This document shows positions 1-7,492 of a DNA stretch of 26,993 nucleotides, piece after piece; within the stretch, counting starts at the first letter, position 1; every line of letters starts with the position of its first letter. The position numbers and the translations under genes were made by a program. The DNA is from Fodinibacter sp038258215 (GTDB lineage Bacteria > Actinomycetota > Actinomycetes > Actinomycetales > Dermatophilaceae). Under the pieces are notes generated by a model. The model made no database searches and was not told where the DNA came from. It worked only from the letters and a program-made list of their open reading frames with translations. The stretch is taken from positions 1 to 26,993 of the forward strand of contig JBBSQC010000049.1 in assembly GCA_038258215.1 (NCBI GenBank), read 5' to 3'.

Positions 1-440
1 CGATAGGAGTCCAACCGCCCCGCGCCCATCGCCGCATGCAACCCTCCGAGGCCGGTCTCCCTCGCCACGCCCGGCCCGCCGGCGGCCAACCGGACCGCCA
101 AGCGCACCCGCCGCTCCGCGTGCACCGACGACACGTTCAACACCCCCGAGAGGATCGCCGGGGCATCCAGGGCGACATGCCCCATTGCCCGATGCGACTC
201 CACCACGGTCCCGTCCTCGCAGAGCTCCACCTCGATACACGCCAACCGAGCGATCGCGGCATCCTGCGCCGCCGACGCCACATCGATCACCCGCTGCAGA
301 TCCCCCACCACACCCGCCCACCCCTCACGCGACCCGCTCGACGCAGCCGGGGAGATGCACGAGCTGAGCACGGCAACAGCACTCATCGCCGCGTCGCGCA
401 CGACCCCCACCGCAGGCCCCTCCCCACCTTCCACCACCAT
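1..440 (-). CDS. DUF222 / 13E12-type protein, probable HNH endonuclease (5' part only)
   Basis: This reading frame starts at an ATG at 440 and stays open to the window edge, giving 146 residues. The start is supported by GGGAGGGGG six bases upstream. The N-terminal half matches the DUF222 domain of the actinobacterial 13E12 repeat family, with the typical Leu/Ala/Val-rich helix ending in LAARL-like segments and the stretch GLGGLHAAMGAGRLDSY. In this family an HNH nuclease motif normally follows near the C-terminus; it would lie outside the window, so nuclease activity is inferred from the family. Codon use is less GC3-biased than in neighbouring genes (GTT, TTG, TGT, CAT and GGA are frequent), consistent with a mobile or repeated gene family. 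A LexA box lies just upstream, pointing to DNA-damage control. Confidence 0.82.
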   Translation of the reverse strand, partial: MVVEGGEGPAVGVVRDAAMSAVAVLSSCISPAASSGSREGWAGVVGDLQRVIDVASAAQDAAIARLACIEVELCEDGTVVESHRAMGHVALDAPAILSGVLNVSSVHAERRVRLAVRLAAGGPGVARETGLGGLHAAMGAGRLDSY

Positions 441-465
441 CGCGCACCCCCTCCCGTGTACGACA

Positions 466-502
466 ATTCTACGCCCGTGGGCGCGATAGAACAAGTGTTC
501 GA
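466..502 (-). promoter_or_regulatory. SOS (LexA) box overlapping the promoter of the DUF222 gene
   Basis: The minus strand reads TCGAACACTTGTTCTA at 502-487, one base from the actinobacterial LexA consensus TCGAAC-N4-GTTCGA. A -10 hexamer TAGAAT lies at 466-471, and 17 bases upstream of it sits TTGTTC (489-494) as the -35, inside the LexA box. The predicted start of transcription is near 459, giving a leader of about 18 nt that contains the ribosome binding site. LexA bound here would block RNA polymerase. The box is flanked by an 8-bp inverted repeat, GCGATAGA (483-490) and TCTATCGC (515-522). The remaining gap to the next gene (523-634) shows no clear element. Confidence 0.72.
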
Positions 503-634
503 GAACATGAATCGTCTATCGCACCAACGCAATTCGGCGACCCTCCTACCTGAATCCTGTAGAACAGCGCCTCCGGCCGAACGATCATCTGTCCCCAACT
601 CGGCGGCGCGCCCGCCCAGGGCGCCGACCGTCCC

Positions 635-1423
635 GTGGCAGCATGGACCGCGATGGAGAGCGACCGGCGCCTGAGGCAGTGGGAGAAGGCGTCCGAGTGG
701 CCCCTCACCGCGGCCGCGCTGGTGTTCCTCGTCGGCTACGCCTGGCCGATCCTCGATCCGGGCATCGCCGACACCTGGCGCACCGTGTGCGTCGTCGCGT
801 CGTGGTCGGCGTGGGGCCTCTTCGTGATCGACTACGCCGGCCGGCTCACCCTGGCCCCTCACCGCCTCACCTTTGTGCGCAAGAACCTGCTCGACCTCGC
901 CGTCGTCGTCCTCCCCCTGCTCCGCCCGCTCCGGCTGCTCCGGTTGGTCACCCTGCTGACCGTGCTGAACCGCCGGGCCGGGGGGTCCTTGCGAGGGCGG
1001 GTCGCCGTCTATGTCGCCGGGGCAGCGGGCATCGTCATGCTCGTCGCGAGCCTGGCCATCCTCGACGCCGAGCGCGGCAGGGACGACGCCACCATCACCA
1101 CGTTCGGTCAGGCCCTGTGGTGGGCGATGACCACCGTCACCACCGTCGGCTACGGCGACACCTATCCGGTGACCACCCAGGGCCGATTCGTGGCGGTGGG
1201 GCTGATGCTCGCCGGCATCGCCCTCATCGGCGTCATCACCGCGACATTCGCGTCGTGGCTCATCGAGCGGGTGCAGGAGGTCGAGGAGGCCGCGCAGGAC
1301 GTGACCAAGCGCGACATCCTGGCGCTGCGCGAAGAGATCGTCGCGCTCCGTCGCTCGCTGGAGTCCGGCCGGGACGTCACAGCTCGAGACGCACCACGGC
1401 CCGCCGCGGAGTCGGGCGACTGA
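635..1423 (+). CDS. Voltage-sensor-type potassium channel (6TM, Kv-like)
   Basis: This is a membrane K+ channel of 262 residues. The selectivity filter TVGYGD is at residues 170-175, preceded by the pore helix (ALWWAMTTVT). Hydrophobic segments lie at about 24-42, 49-67 and 84-97; an S4-like stretch with regularly spaced arginines is at about 97-114; S5 is at about 121-144 and S6 at about 184-211. A short charged C-terminal helix rich in Glu and Arg (about 212-245) may form a coiled coil for tetramer assembly. The GTG at 635 is taken as start; the in-frame ATG at 653 (residue 7) is equally possible because neither has a good ribosome binding site. No cyclic-nucleotide or RCK domain is present. 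Its 3' end overlaps the convergent acetyltransferase gene by 47 bases. Confidence 0.88.
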   Translation: MAAWTAMESDRRLRQWEKASEWPLTAAALVFLVGYAWPILDPGIADTWRTVCVVASWSAWGLFVIDYAGRLTLAPHRLTFVRKNLLDLAVVVLPLLRPLRLLRLVTLLTVLNRRAGGSLRGRVAVYVAGAAGIVMLVASLAILDAERGRDDATITTFGQALWWAMTTVTTVGYGDTYPVTTQGRFVAVGLMLAGIALIGVITATFASWLIERVQEVEEAAQDVTKRDILALREEIVALRRSLESGRDVTARDAPRPAAESGD

Positions 1424-1988
1424 CCTCGGCGAACCCGGCCCTCGTGAACATCCCGAGGGTCCCGGGGTGCAGCTCACCCACCAGGGCAGCGGTCGTCGTC
1501 ATGGGGTAGCCCTCGACGCTGCGGGCGCCCGCTGACCGAGCGAACCCCGCCGTGGCCGCCGCCAGCGCGCTCGCCACCCCCTGACGGCGGCGTCCGGGAC
1601 GGGTGACGAAACACGTCACGGCCCACACACCGGGGTCGGCCTTGTCCTCGGTGCGGCCCTGCCACGGCACCCGAGCAACCCTGAGCAGGCCACCGTATGC
1701 CGGCCGCGGCTCGACCGAGCACCACCCCACTGGCTCCCCGTCGACGTGCGCCACCAGGCCCGTGGTGGCGACCCCGGGGCAGGGCTCTGCGTCGCCGGTC
1801 TGGGACCGCAGCCGGTGAGCGCGCTCCTCGGCGGGGAAGCGCGCGAAGGCCTCACCCGCGGCGAGCTTGTAGCGCTGGCACCAGCACCGACGCGAGTCGG
1901 CGCACGATCCGAGCACGGCCTCGACGGCCTCCCAGCCCGCCTCGCCGGCGGGCCGGACCACGATGTCGTCGGGGGTCTTGTCCTCCAC
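1377..1988 (-). CDS. GNAT-family N-acetyltransferase
   Basis: This 203-residue protein fits the GNAT fold, which transfers an acetyl group from acetyl-CoA to an amine. The acetyl-CoA binding motif A is visible as VTRPGRRRQGVASALAAA in the C-terminal half (Q/R-x-x-G-x-G/A pattern). An N-terminal CWCQRYK motif is typical of an uncharacterised actinobacterial GNAT subgroup. The substrate cannot be told from the sequence. The GTG start at 1988 has CGGAGG directly against it, which is too close to be ideal, so a start a few codons later is possible. The gene lies 37 bases after nadBC and may be co-transcribed with that operon. Its 3' end runs 47 bases into the convergent K+ channel gene. Confidence 0.8.
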   Translation of the reverse strand: MEDKTPDDIVVRPAGEAGWEAVEAVLGSCADSRRCWCQRYKLAAGEAFARFPAEERAHRLRSQTGDAEPCPGVATTGLVAHVDGEPVGWCSVEPRPAYGGLLRVARVPWQGRTEDKADPGVWAVTCFVTRPGRRRQGVASALAAATAGFARSAGARSVEGYPMTTTAALVGELHPGTLGMFTRAGFAEVSRPTPRRAVVRLEL

Positions 1989-2025
1989 CCTCCGGAGTAT
2001 GCCGCGGACGCCGCCGGTCGGGCGG

Positions 2026-4566
2026 TCAGTCCTCCACGAGGTCGAGGGCGATGTCGAGGATCGGCGAGGAGTGGGTCAGCCCACCGACGGAGAGGAAGTC
2101 GACCCCGGTCGCTGCGTACGCCGCCGCCACCTCGAGCGTGAGGCCGCCAGTGGCCTCGACCTCCACCCGCTCACCGGTGGCCCGCACGGCATCCACCGTC
2201 GCCCGCAGCAGATCGGTGGACATGTTGTCGCACAGCAGGAAACGGGCGCCGACCGCCACCGACTCCAGGGCCTCCTCCGTCGTCGTCACCTCCACCTGGA
2301 TGGGCACGTCCGGGAACATGGCGTGGATGGCGGCGTAGGCCGCGCCGAGCCCACCGGCCGCGAGCTTGTGGTTGTCCTTGACCATCGCCACGTCGTAGAG
2401 CCCCATGCGCTTGTTCGTCCCGCCACCGCAGCGCACGGCGTACTTCTCCAGGGCACGCATGCCCGGCGTCGTCTTCCGGGTGTCCAACACCGTCGCTCCC
2501 GACCCCGAGAGCACGTCGGCCCAGCGACGCGTGTGGGTCGCGACGCCCGAGGTCCGCGAGGCGATGTTCAAGATGGTGCGCTCGGCCACCAACATCGTGC
2601 GCGTCGCGCCTCGCAGGGTCGCGAGGTGGTCACCGCGCTCGACCACGCTGCCGTCGGTGACATGCACCTCGACGGAGACGCCCCCCGTCCCGAGTCGGGT
2701 CGCGACCGCGTCGAGCACCAGGGCGGCCACCGGCATCCCCGCCACCACACCGCCCTCCCGCGCGACGACGCGCGACACCGACACCTGTCCCTGCGGGATG
2801 GTCGCCACCGTCGTCACATCGGTGCCGTCGGCGAGGTCCTCGTCCAACGCCCGCGCCACGACCAGACGGGCGTCGACCTCCGGGAAGCCGTGCGCGGACA
2901 CGGGATGCTCGGTCACGACGAGGACCCCGTCGTCCCCGCGCGTCGTGGTCAGGTGGGTCAGCCAGCGGTCGTCGTCGCGCTCGGGGAAGTCCGAGCGCAC
3001 GTGCCCGCCACGGGTCTCCTCGCGCCGGTGCGCCACCGTGGCGAGCACCTGCCCGAGGTGCAGCAGGTTGGTCGTCTCCCACGTGCCCGGACCGGGCTCG
3101 GTCCCGGTGGGAGCCAGCGCCGCCAGCCCGGCGAGGGTCGCCAGCGCGTCCTCGGTGGACGCGGCACTGCGCACCGGACCCGAGCCGCGGCTCATCGCGC
3201 GCTGCACCGCCAGCCGCTGGGTCGAGTCGAGCACGACGTGCGAGTCGTCGACCGCGACCGCGGGGGTCCTCTCGGGCAATGTTCCGGCGGCGATCCGGTC
3301 GGTGATGTCGTCGGCGATGCGGGCCGCGAACACCAGCCCCTCCAGGAGGGAGTTCGACGCGAGCCGGTTGGCCCCGTGGACCCCGGTGCACGAGCACTCC
3401 CCGCACGCGTAGAGGGCGGCCAGCGAGGAACGCCCCACCATGTCGGTCTGCACCCCGCCGGAGGCGTAGTGCTGGGCAGGCGCGACCGGCAGCAGGTCGG
3501 CTGCGGGGTCGAAGCCGAGCTCCCGGCACCGCGCCACGATCGAGGGGAACCGCCCCTCGAGGAACTCACGGCCGAGGTGTCGGGCGTCGAGCCAGACGTG
3601 GTCGACCCCCTGGTCCCGCATGACGTCGAGCATGGCCCGGGCGACGATGTCCCGCGGGGCGAGGTCGGCCAGCTCGTGGCGGCCCTGCATGATGCGCGTC
3701 CCGGCGTCGTCGACGAGGAAGGCGCCCTCACCGCGCACCGCCTCGGAGATGAGCGGCTGCTGCCCGGTGGACCCCTCGCCGAGGAACAGCACGGTGGGGT
3801 GGAACTGCACGAACTCCAGGTCCGTGACCCGCGCACCAGCGCGCAACGCCGCAGCCATGCCGTCACCCGTGGCGACCGGGGGGTTCGTCGTCGAGGTGTA
3901 GATCTGCCCGAGGCCACCGGTCGCCAGGACGACGGCCCGACCGTATGCCGCGCCGACCCCGTCGACCTGCCCCTGCCCGATGACGTGCAGGGTGACACCG
4001 CACACCGCGTCGTCATCGGAGCGGAGGAGGTCGACCACCAGCGCGTGCTCGATCACCTCGATCCCCGGGTCGTCGACGACGCGGTGCAGCGCCGCGATGA
4101 GCGCCCTCGAGATCTCGGCCCCGGTGGCGTCGCCACCGGCGTGCGCGATCCGGTCGCGGTGGTGGCCGCCCTCCCGCGTCAGCTTGATCTCCCCACCGGC
4201 GTCGCGGTCGAACTCCGCACCGAGCCTGACCAGCTCGCGGACCCGTTCGGGACCCTCGGTGACCAGGGCGCGCACGGCATCCACGTCACACAGGCCGACC
4301 CCGGCCACGAGGGTGTCCTCCAGGTGTTCCTCGGGCGTGTCCTCGGGGTCCAGCGCGGCCGCGATCCCGCCCTGGGCCCAAGCCGTCGACCCTGCCGAGA
4401 GCACCGTCTTGGTGACGAGCAGCACTCGGTCCACCCGCTCGCGCAGCCGGAGGGCGCAGGTCAGCCCCGCGATGCCCGACCCGACGACGATGACGTCCGC
4501 AGAGGTGGTCCAGCCGGGTCGGTTGGCGGTGAGACGGCGGGGGAGGACCACGGGTTCGGGCGGCAT
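2026..4566 (-). CDS. nadBC: Fused L-aspartate oxidase / nicotinate-nucleotide pyrophosphorylase (NadB-NadC)
   Basis: One uninterrupted frame of 846 residues encodes two steps of NAD synthesis that are usually separate proteins. Residues about 1-555 are NadB, a flavoprotein oxidising L-aspartate to iminoaspartate: FAD-binding VIVVGSGIAG near 25-34, then STAWAQGGIAAAL, the active-site region EGGHHRDRIAHAGGDATG, and the C-terminal ASGGVQTD and GANRLASNSLLEG motifs. Residues about 556-846 are NadC, converting quinolinate and PRPP to nicotinate mononucleotide: RTSGVATHTRRW, TVLDTRKTTPGMR, CGGGTNKRMGLYD and KDNHKL. I find no stop codon at the junction (about 2880-2960). In-frame GTG codons at 2916 and 2901 could start a separate NadC of about 291-296 residues. 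The ATG at 4566 follows GAGAGG and lies 11 bases after panC. nadA is not in the window. Confidence 0.93.
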   Translation of the reverse strand: MPPEPVVLPRRLTANRPGWTTSADVIVVGSGIAGLTCALRLRERVDRVLLVTKTVLSAGSTAWAQGGIAAALDPEDTPEEHLEDTLVAGVGLCDVDAVRALVTEGPERVRELVRLGAEFDRDAGGEIKLTREGGHHRDRIAHAGGDATGAEISRALIAALHRVVDDPGIEVIEHALVVDLLRSDDDAVCGVTLHVIGQGQVDGVGAAYGRAVVLATGGLGQIYTSTTNPPVATGDGMAAALRAGARVTDLEFVQFHPTVLFLGEGSTGQQPLISEAVRGEGAFLVDDAGTRIMQGRHELADLAPRDIVARAMLDVMRDQGVDHVWLDARHLGREFLEGRFPSIVARCRELGFDPAADLLPVAPAQHYASGGVQTDMVGRSSLAALYACGECSCTGVHGANRLASNSLLEGLVFAARIADDITDRIAAGTLPERTPAVAVDDSHVVLDSTQRLAVQRAMSRGSGPVRSAASTEDALATLAGLAALAPTGTEPGPGTWETTNLLHLGQVLATVAHRREETRGGHVRSDFPERDDDRWLTHLTTTRGDDGVLVVTEHPVSAHGFPEVDARLVVARALDEDLADGTDVTTVATIPQGQVSVSRVVAREGGVVAGMPVAALVLDAVATRLGTGGVSVEVHVTDGSVVERGDHLATLRGATRTMLVAERTILNIASRTSGVATHTRRWADVLSGSGATVLDTRKTTPGMRALEKYAVRCGGGTNKRMGLYDVAMVKDNHKLAAGGLGAAYAAIHAMFPDVPIQVEVTTTEEALESVAVGARFLLCDNMSTDLLRATVDAVRATGERVEVEATGGLTLEVAAAYAATGVDFLSVGGLTHSSPILDIALDLVED

Positions 4567-4577
4567 ACCAGCGCCTC

Positions 4578-5504
4578 TCAGGCGTCGGTGTGCGCGTCGG
4601 GCACGGGGGAGAACACGTCGAGCGCGCCCCCGCCCGGGCCGACGAGCACGGGAGAGTTGTCGATGAGGCGGGTCGTGCCGACCCTCGCGGCGACCGCGAG
4701 CAGCGCCTCGCCGCGATACCACTCGGGCACGTCCGCGAGCGTGTGCGGGTGCACGAGCACGAGGTAGTCCACGAGGGCCAGCGGCTCCTCGACGAGCACC
4801 TCACGCGCCGCGCGGCGGATCGCCGACGGCCCGAAGGACGCCGCCCCTCCGCCCGACCACAGGGCACGGCTCAGGCACAGGGCGACCTCGCGGTCGGAGT
4901 CGGTGAGGTAGGTGTTGCGGCTGCTCATCGCGAGCCCGTCGCCCTCTCTCACGGTGGGGACCGACACGATGTCGACGGCGAAGTCGAGGTCGCGCACCAT
5001 TCGGCGGATGAGCAGCAGCTGCTGGGCGTCCTTCTGCCCGTAGTAGGCGCTACGGGCGGCCGTGAGGTGCAGGAGCTTCCCGACGACGGTGAGGACACCG
5101 TCGAAGTGACCGGGGCGCGATGCACCCTCGAGCACCTCTCCGAGTGGCCCGGCGGACACCCGCACACCGGGGTCGCCGTCCGGGTAGATCACGTCCGGGG
5201 TCGGTGCAAAGACGATGTCCACGCCCGCCTCGGTGCAGATCCCCATGTCGGCGTCGAAGGTCCGAGGGTAGTGGGAGAGGTCCTCCCTGGGCCCGAACTG
5301 CAGGGGGTTGAGGAAGATCGTCACGACGACGTGGTCGTGGCGCTCGCGCGCGGCGCCGATGAGGCGGGCATGCCCCTCGTGAAGGGCACCCATCGTCATG
5401 ACGACCGCGACGTCTCGGCTGGAGAGCCTGTCCCGGGCCTCGATGAGCTCGGAGCGGGTGTGCGCGACGACGGGAGCTGCGGCGGGTGCGGCGGCGATGG
5501 TCAC
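4578..5504 (-). CDS. panC: Pantothenate synthetase
   Basis: PanC condenses pantoate and beta-alanine with ATP to form pantothenate, the precursor of coenzyme A, in the cytoplasm. The 308-residue protein has the nucleotidyltransferase motif MGALHEGH at 38-45 (the HxGH signature), QFGPREDLSHYPR, the GQKDAQQ motif, and MSSRNTYL, which are all diagnostic. Length is normal for the family. The GTG start at 5504 immediately follows the TGA of the DUF2520 gene, and GGAG lies seven bases upstream, so translation is probably coupled. nadBC follows after 11 bases. panB and panD are not in the window. Confidence 0.96.
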   Translation of the reverse strand: MTIAAAPAAAPVVAHTRSELIEARDRLSSRDVAVVMTMGALHEGHARLIGAARERHDHVVVTIFLNPLQFGPREDLSHYPRTFDADMGICTEAGVDIVFAPTPDVIYPDGDPGVRVSAGPLGEVLEGASRPGHFDGVLTVVGKLLHLTAARSAYYGQKDAQQLLLIRRMVRDLDFAVDIVSVPTVREGDGLAMSSRNTYLTDSDREVALCLSRALWSGGGAASFGPSAIRRAAREVLVEEPLALVDYLVLVHPHTLADVPEWYRGEALLAVAARVGTTRLIDNSPVLVGPGGGALDVFSPVPDAHTDA

Positions 5505-6395
5505 TCAGGGCTCCTGGTCGGCGAGGGTGTCTAGGAGTGGTGCCGCAGCGGAGGGGCGAAGCCTCCCGCTGTCCAGGGCGCGCGCTGCGGTGGCCCGCGC
5601 GAGCGCCACGTAGGTCCTCCGGATCTCGGGCGAGAGCCGGTCCAGCTCGCGCAGGTGGTGCTCCACCGTACCCACGTCGCCCCGGGCCACCGGTCCCGTG
5701 AGGGCCGCGTCACCCATCCGCAGGGCGTTGTCCAGCGCGGCGCGCATCAACGGCCCGAGCACCCGCTGTGGCTCGGGCACGCCGGCGCGGGTGAGGATCT
5801 CCAACGCCTCGCTGGTCAGGGTGACGAGGTGGTTGGAGCCGTGGGACAGGGCCAGGTGGTATGCCGCGCGGTCGGCCTCCGCGACCCACACCGGGTCACC
5901 CCCCATCTCGAGCACGAGGGCTTCGGCGACCGGGCGCAGCGCCTCGTCGGCCGTCACGCCGAAGGCGCAGTCAGCGAGGCGCTCGAGGTCCATGGCCGTG
6001 CCGGTGAAGGTCATGGCCGGGTGCAGGGCCAGGGGCAGCACGTGGTGCGCGAGGGCCGGTTCGAGCACCCCGACCCCGTGCCGGCCACTGGTGTGCACGA
6101 CGATCTGCCCGGCCTGCCACCCCGACGTGGCGCACAACCCGGCGACGAGGGGTGCCAGCGCGTCGTCCGGGACCGCGAGCACCACGAGCTCCGCGCCCGC
6201 GACCACCGTCGGCACGTCGCCCAGCGGCACCCCGGGGAGCAGCTCGGCGGCCCGGCGGCGGCTCGCGTCCGAGACGGCGTAGGCACCGGTGACCCGGTGA
6301 CCGGCGCGGACGAGAGAGGCGCCCAGGACCGCGCCGACCCGTCCGGCGCCCACCACACCCACGGTCAGGCGCGCCGGGTGCTCGATGCCGTCCAC
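5505..6395 (-). CDS. DUF2520 Rossmann-fold protein (NAD(P)-binding, ketopantoate-reductase-like)
   Basis: This 296-residue protein has an N-terminal Rossmann dinucleotide-binding motif (GVVGAGRVGAVLG, about residues 13-25) and the C-terminal DUF2520 helical domain. The conserved HPAMTFTG and ALTGPVARGD segments are visible. Family members often sit beside panC and resemble 6-phosphogluconate or ketopantoate reductases, so a role in pantothenate synthesis is a reasonable inference, but no reaction is established from the sequence. It is the first gene of the run DUF2520, panC, nadBC. The GTG start at 6395 lies 8 bases after a -10-like TAGCGT, which suggests a leaderless message. Confidence 0.85.
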   Translation of the reverse strand: MDGIEHPARLTVGVVGAGRVGAVLGASLVRAGHRVTGAYAVSDASRRRAAELLPGVPLGDVPTVVAGAELVVLAVPDDALAPLVAGLCATSGWQAGQIVVHTSGRHGVGVLEPALAHHVLPLALHPAMTFTGTAMDLERLADCAFGVTADEALRPVAEALVLEMGGDPVWVAEADRAAYHLALSHGSNHLVTLTSEALEILTRAGVPEPQRVLGPLMRAALDNALRMGDAALTGPVARGDVGTVEHHLRELDRLSPEIRRTYVALARATAARALDSGRLRPSAAAPLLDTLADQEP

Positions 6396-6487
6396 GATCG
6401 TGCACGCTACCGCCGTTCCCGCGTCGTGTGCTCAGGTGGCTGCCGAGGCGACCGTCTCGGCACGCGACTGCGGGGTAGCGTGCGCGG
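6396..6487. promoter_or_regulatory. Divergent leaderless promoters with a 10-bp inverted repeat
   Basis: This 92-base gap separates two divergent GTG-started genes. GCACGCTACC (6402-6411) and GGTAGCGTGC (6474-6483) form a perfect inverted repeat, and each arm contains a TAGCGT hexamer read toward its own gene. On the minus strand TAGCGT (6404-6409) ends 8 bases before the GTG of the DUF2520 gene. On the plus strand TAGCGT (6476-6481) ends 6 bases before the GTG of the methyltransferase gene. This spacing would put transcription starts at or next to the GTGs. No clear -35 hexamers are seen. The arms could instead be a shared regulator site. Confidence 0.5.
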
Positions 6488-7435
6488 GTGATCCCGTGGC
6501 GCGAGGCGTGGCAGCACGCCCTGTACGGGCCGGGCGGGTTCTACCGGGACCCGGCCGGGCCGGCCGCGCACTTCGCGACCTCGACGCACGACACGACGGG
6601 CGCCCCGTTCGCCGAGGCCATCGCCCGACTCGCCGACCGCGAGGCCGCCACGCACGTCGTGGACGTGGGGTGCGGGCGCGGTGAGCTGCTGCGTCATCTC
6701 CACGGCATCCGACCCGACCTGCTCCTGACCGGTGTCGACGTCGTGGAGCGGCCGAGCACCCTGCCCACCGCGATCTCGTGGCTCCGCTCCCCCGGCGGTG
6801 CGGCCCTGCCCGACACCCTGCGCGACCTCGACGACGTGCTCGTCGTCGCGAACGAGTGGCTCGACGTCGTGCCGTGCCTGATCGCGGAGGTCGTGGCTCC
6901 CCGCTCGCTCGCCGTGGTGCACGTCGACCCCGCCACCGGGGCCGAGTCGCCCGGACCGGCCCCGGAGGGTGGGGAGGTGGACTGGTGCGCACGGCACTGG
7001 GCCGTCGACCACCTGCCGGTGGGCGCGCGCGTGGAGGTCGGCCTGGCTCGGGACCGGGCCTGGGACGACCTGCTCGCCCGCATCCGGAGTGGCACGGCCC
7101 TGGCCATCGACTACGGCCACACGGCCGGCGACCGCCCCACCCACGGCACGCTCGCGGCCTACCGGTCCGGCGGACTCGTCGCGGTCGTGCCCGACGGCAC
7201 CTGCGACCTCACCGCACACGTCGCCGTGGACTCCCTCACCGCGGACCGCCTCGTCACCCAGCGCGAGGCCCTGCGCGACCTCGGCCTGGACGCGACGCTT
7301 CCCCCGGTCGCGTCGGTCCGCACCGACCCGGCGGCCTACCTGGCCGCCGTGGCCCGCGCATCCGGTGCGGCCGCGCTGGGCAGCACCGACGGTCTGGGGG
7401 CGTTCTGGTGGGTCCTGAAGAGGATCGGGGCGTGA
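6488..7435 (+). CDS. SAM-dependent methyltransferase, MidA/NDUFAF7 family (COG1565)
   Basis: The 315-residue protein carries the SAM-binding motif VVDVGCGRGELL at residues 57-68, the family motif ANEWLDVVP at 121-129 and ALAIDYGH further on. These place it in the MidA/NDUFAF7 group of protein arginine methyltransferases. The N-terminal ALYGPGGFY and PAAHFATSTH segments are the actinobacterial version of the region containing the family's GDF-type motif. Human NDUFAF7 dimethylates Arg85 of the complex I subunit NDUFS2. The next gene here encodes an NDUFS2/NuoD homologue, so methylation of that protein is a strong inference, not shown. The GTG start has no ribosome binding site but has a -10-like TAGCGT six bases upstream, fitting leaderless translation. 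Confidence 0.82.
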   Translation: MIPWREAWQHALYGPGGFYRDPAGPAAHFATSTHDTTGAPFAEAIARLADREAATHVVDVGCGRGELLRHLHGIRPDLLLTGVDVVERPSTLPTAISWLRSPGGAALPDTLRDLDDVLVVANEWLDVVPCLIAEVVAPRSLAVVHVDPATGAESPGPAPEGGEVDWCARHWAVDHLPVGARVEVGLARDRAWDDLLARIRSGTALAIDYGHTAGDRPTHGTLAAYRSGGLVAVVPDGTCDLTAHVAVDSLTADRLVTQREALRDLGLDATLPPVASVRTDPAAYLAAVARASGAAALGSTDGLGAFWWVLKRIGA

Positions 7436-7492
7436 CTCGGGCCCGGCTCTCGTTTACGCGACGGGGCTCGCCGACGCCGACCGGGAGACGCC

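Noticed and set aside
383..1477. Minus-strand open frame covering the K+ channel and the SOS region
   Set aside because: The plus-strand channel with its TVGYGD filter is clearly the real gene, and the true minus-strand product at the left edge is the DUF222 protein in another frame.
4567..4722. NadB start within panC
   Set aside because: The frame is open there, but homology starts after 4566 and the ATG at 4566 has a good ribosome binding site.
1963..4767. Long plus-strand open frame of over 900 codons
   Set aside because: It lies exactly antisense to nadBC, has no family-like motifs and is rich in Arg, Gly and His, as expected for a shadow frame in GC-rich DNA.
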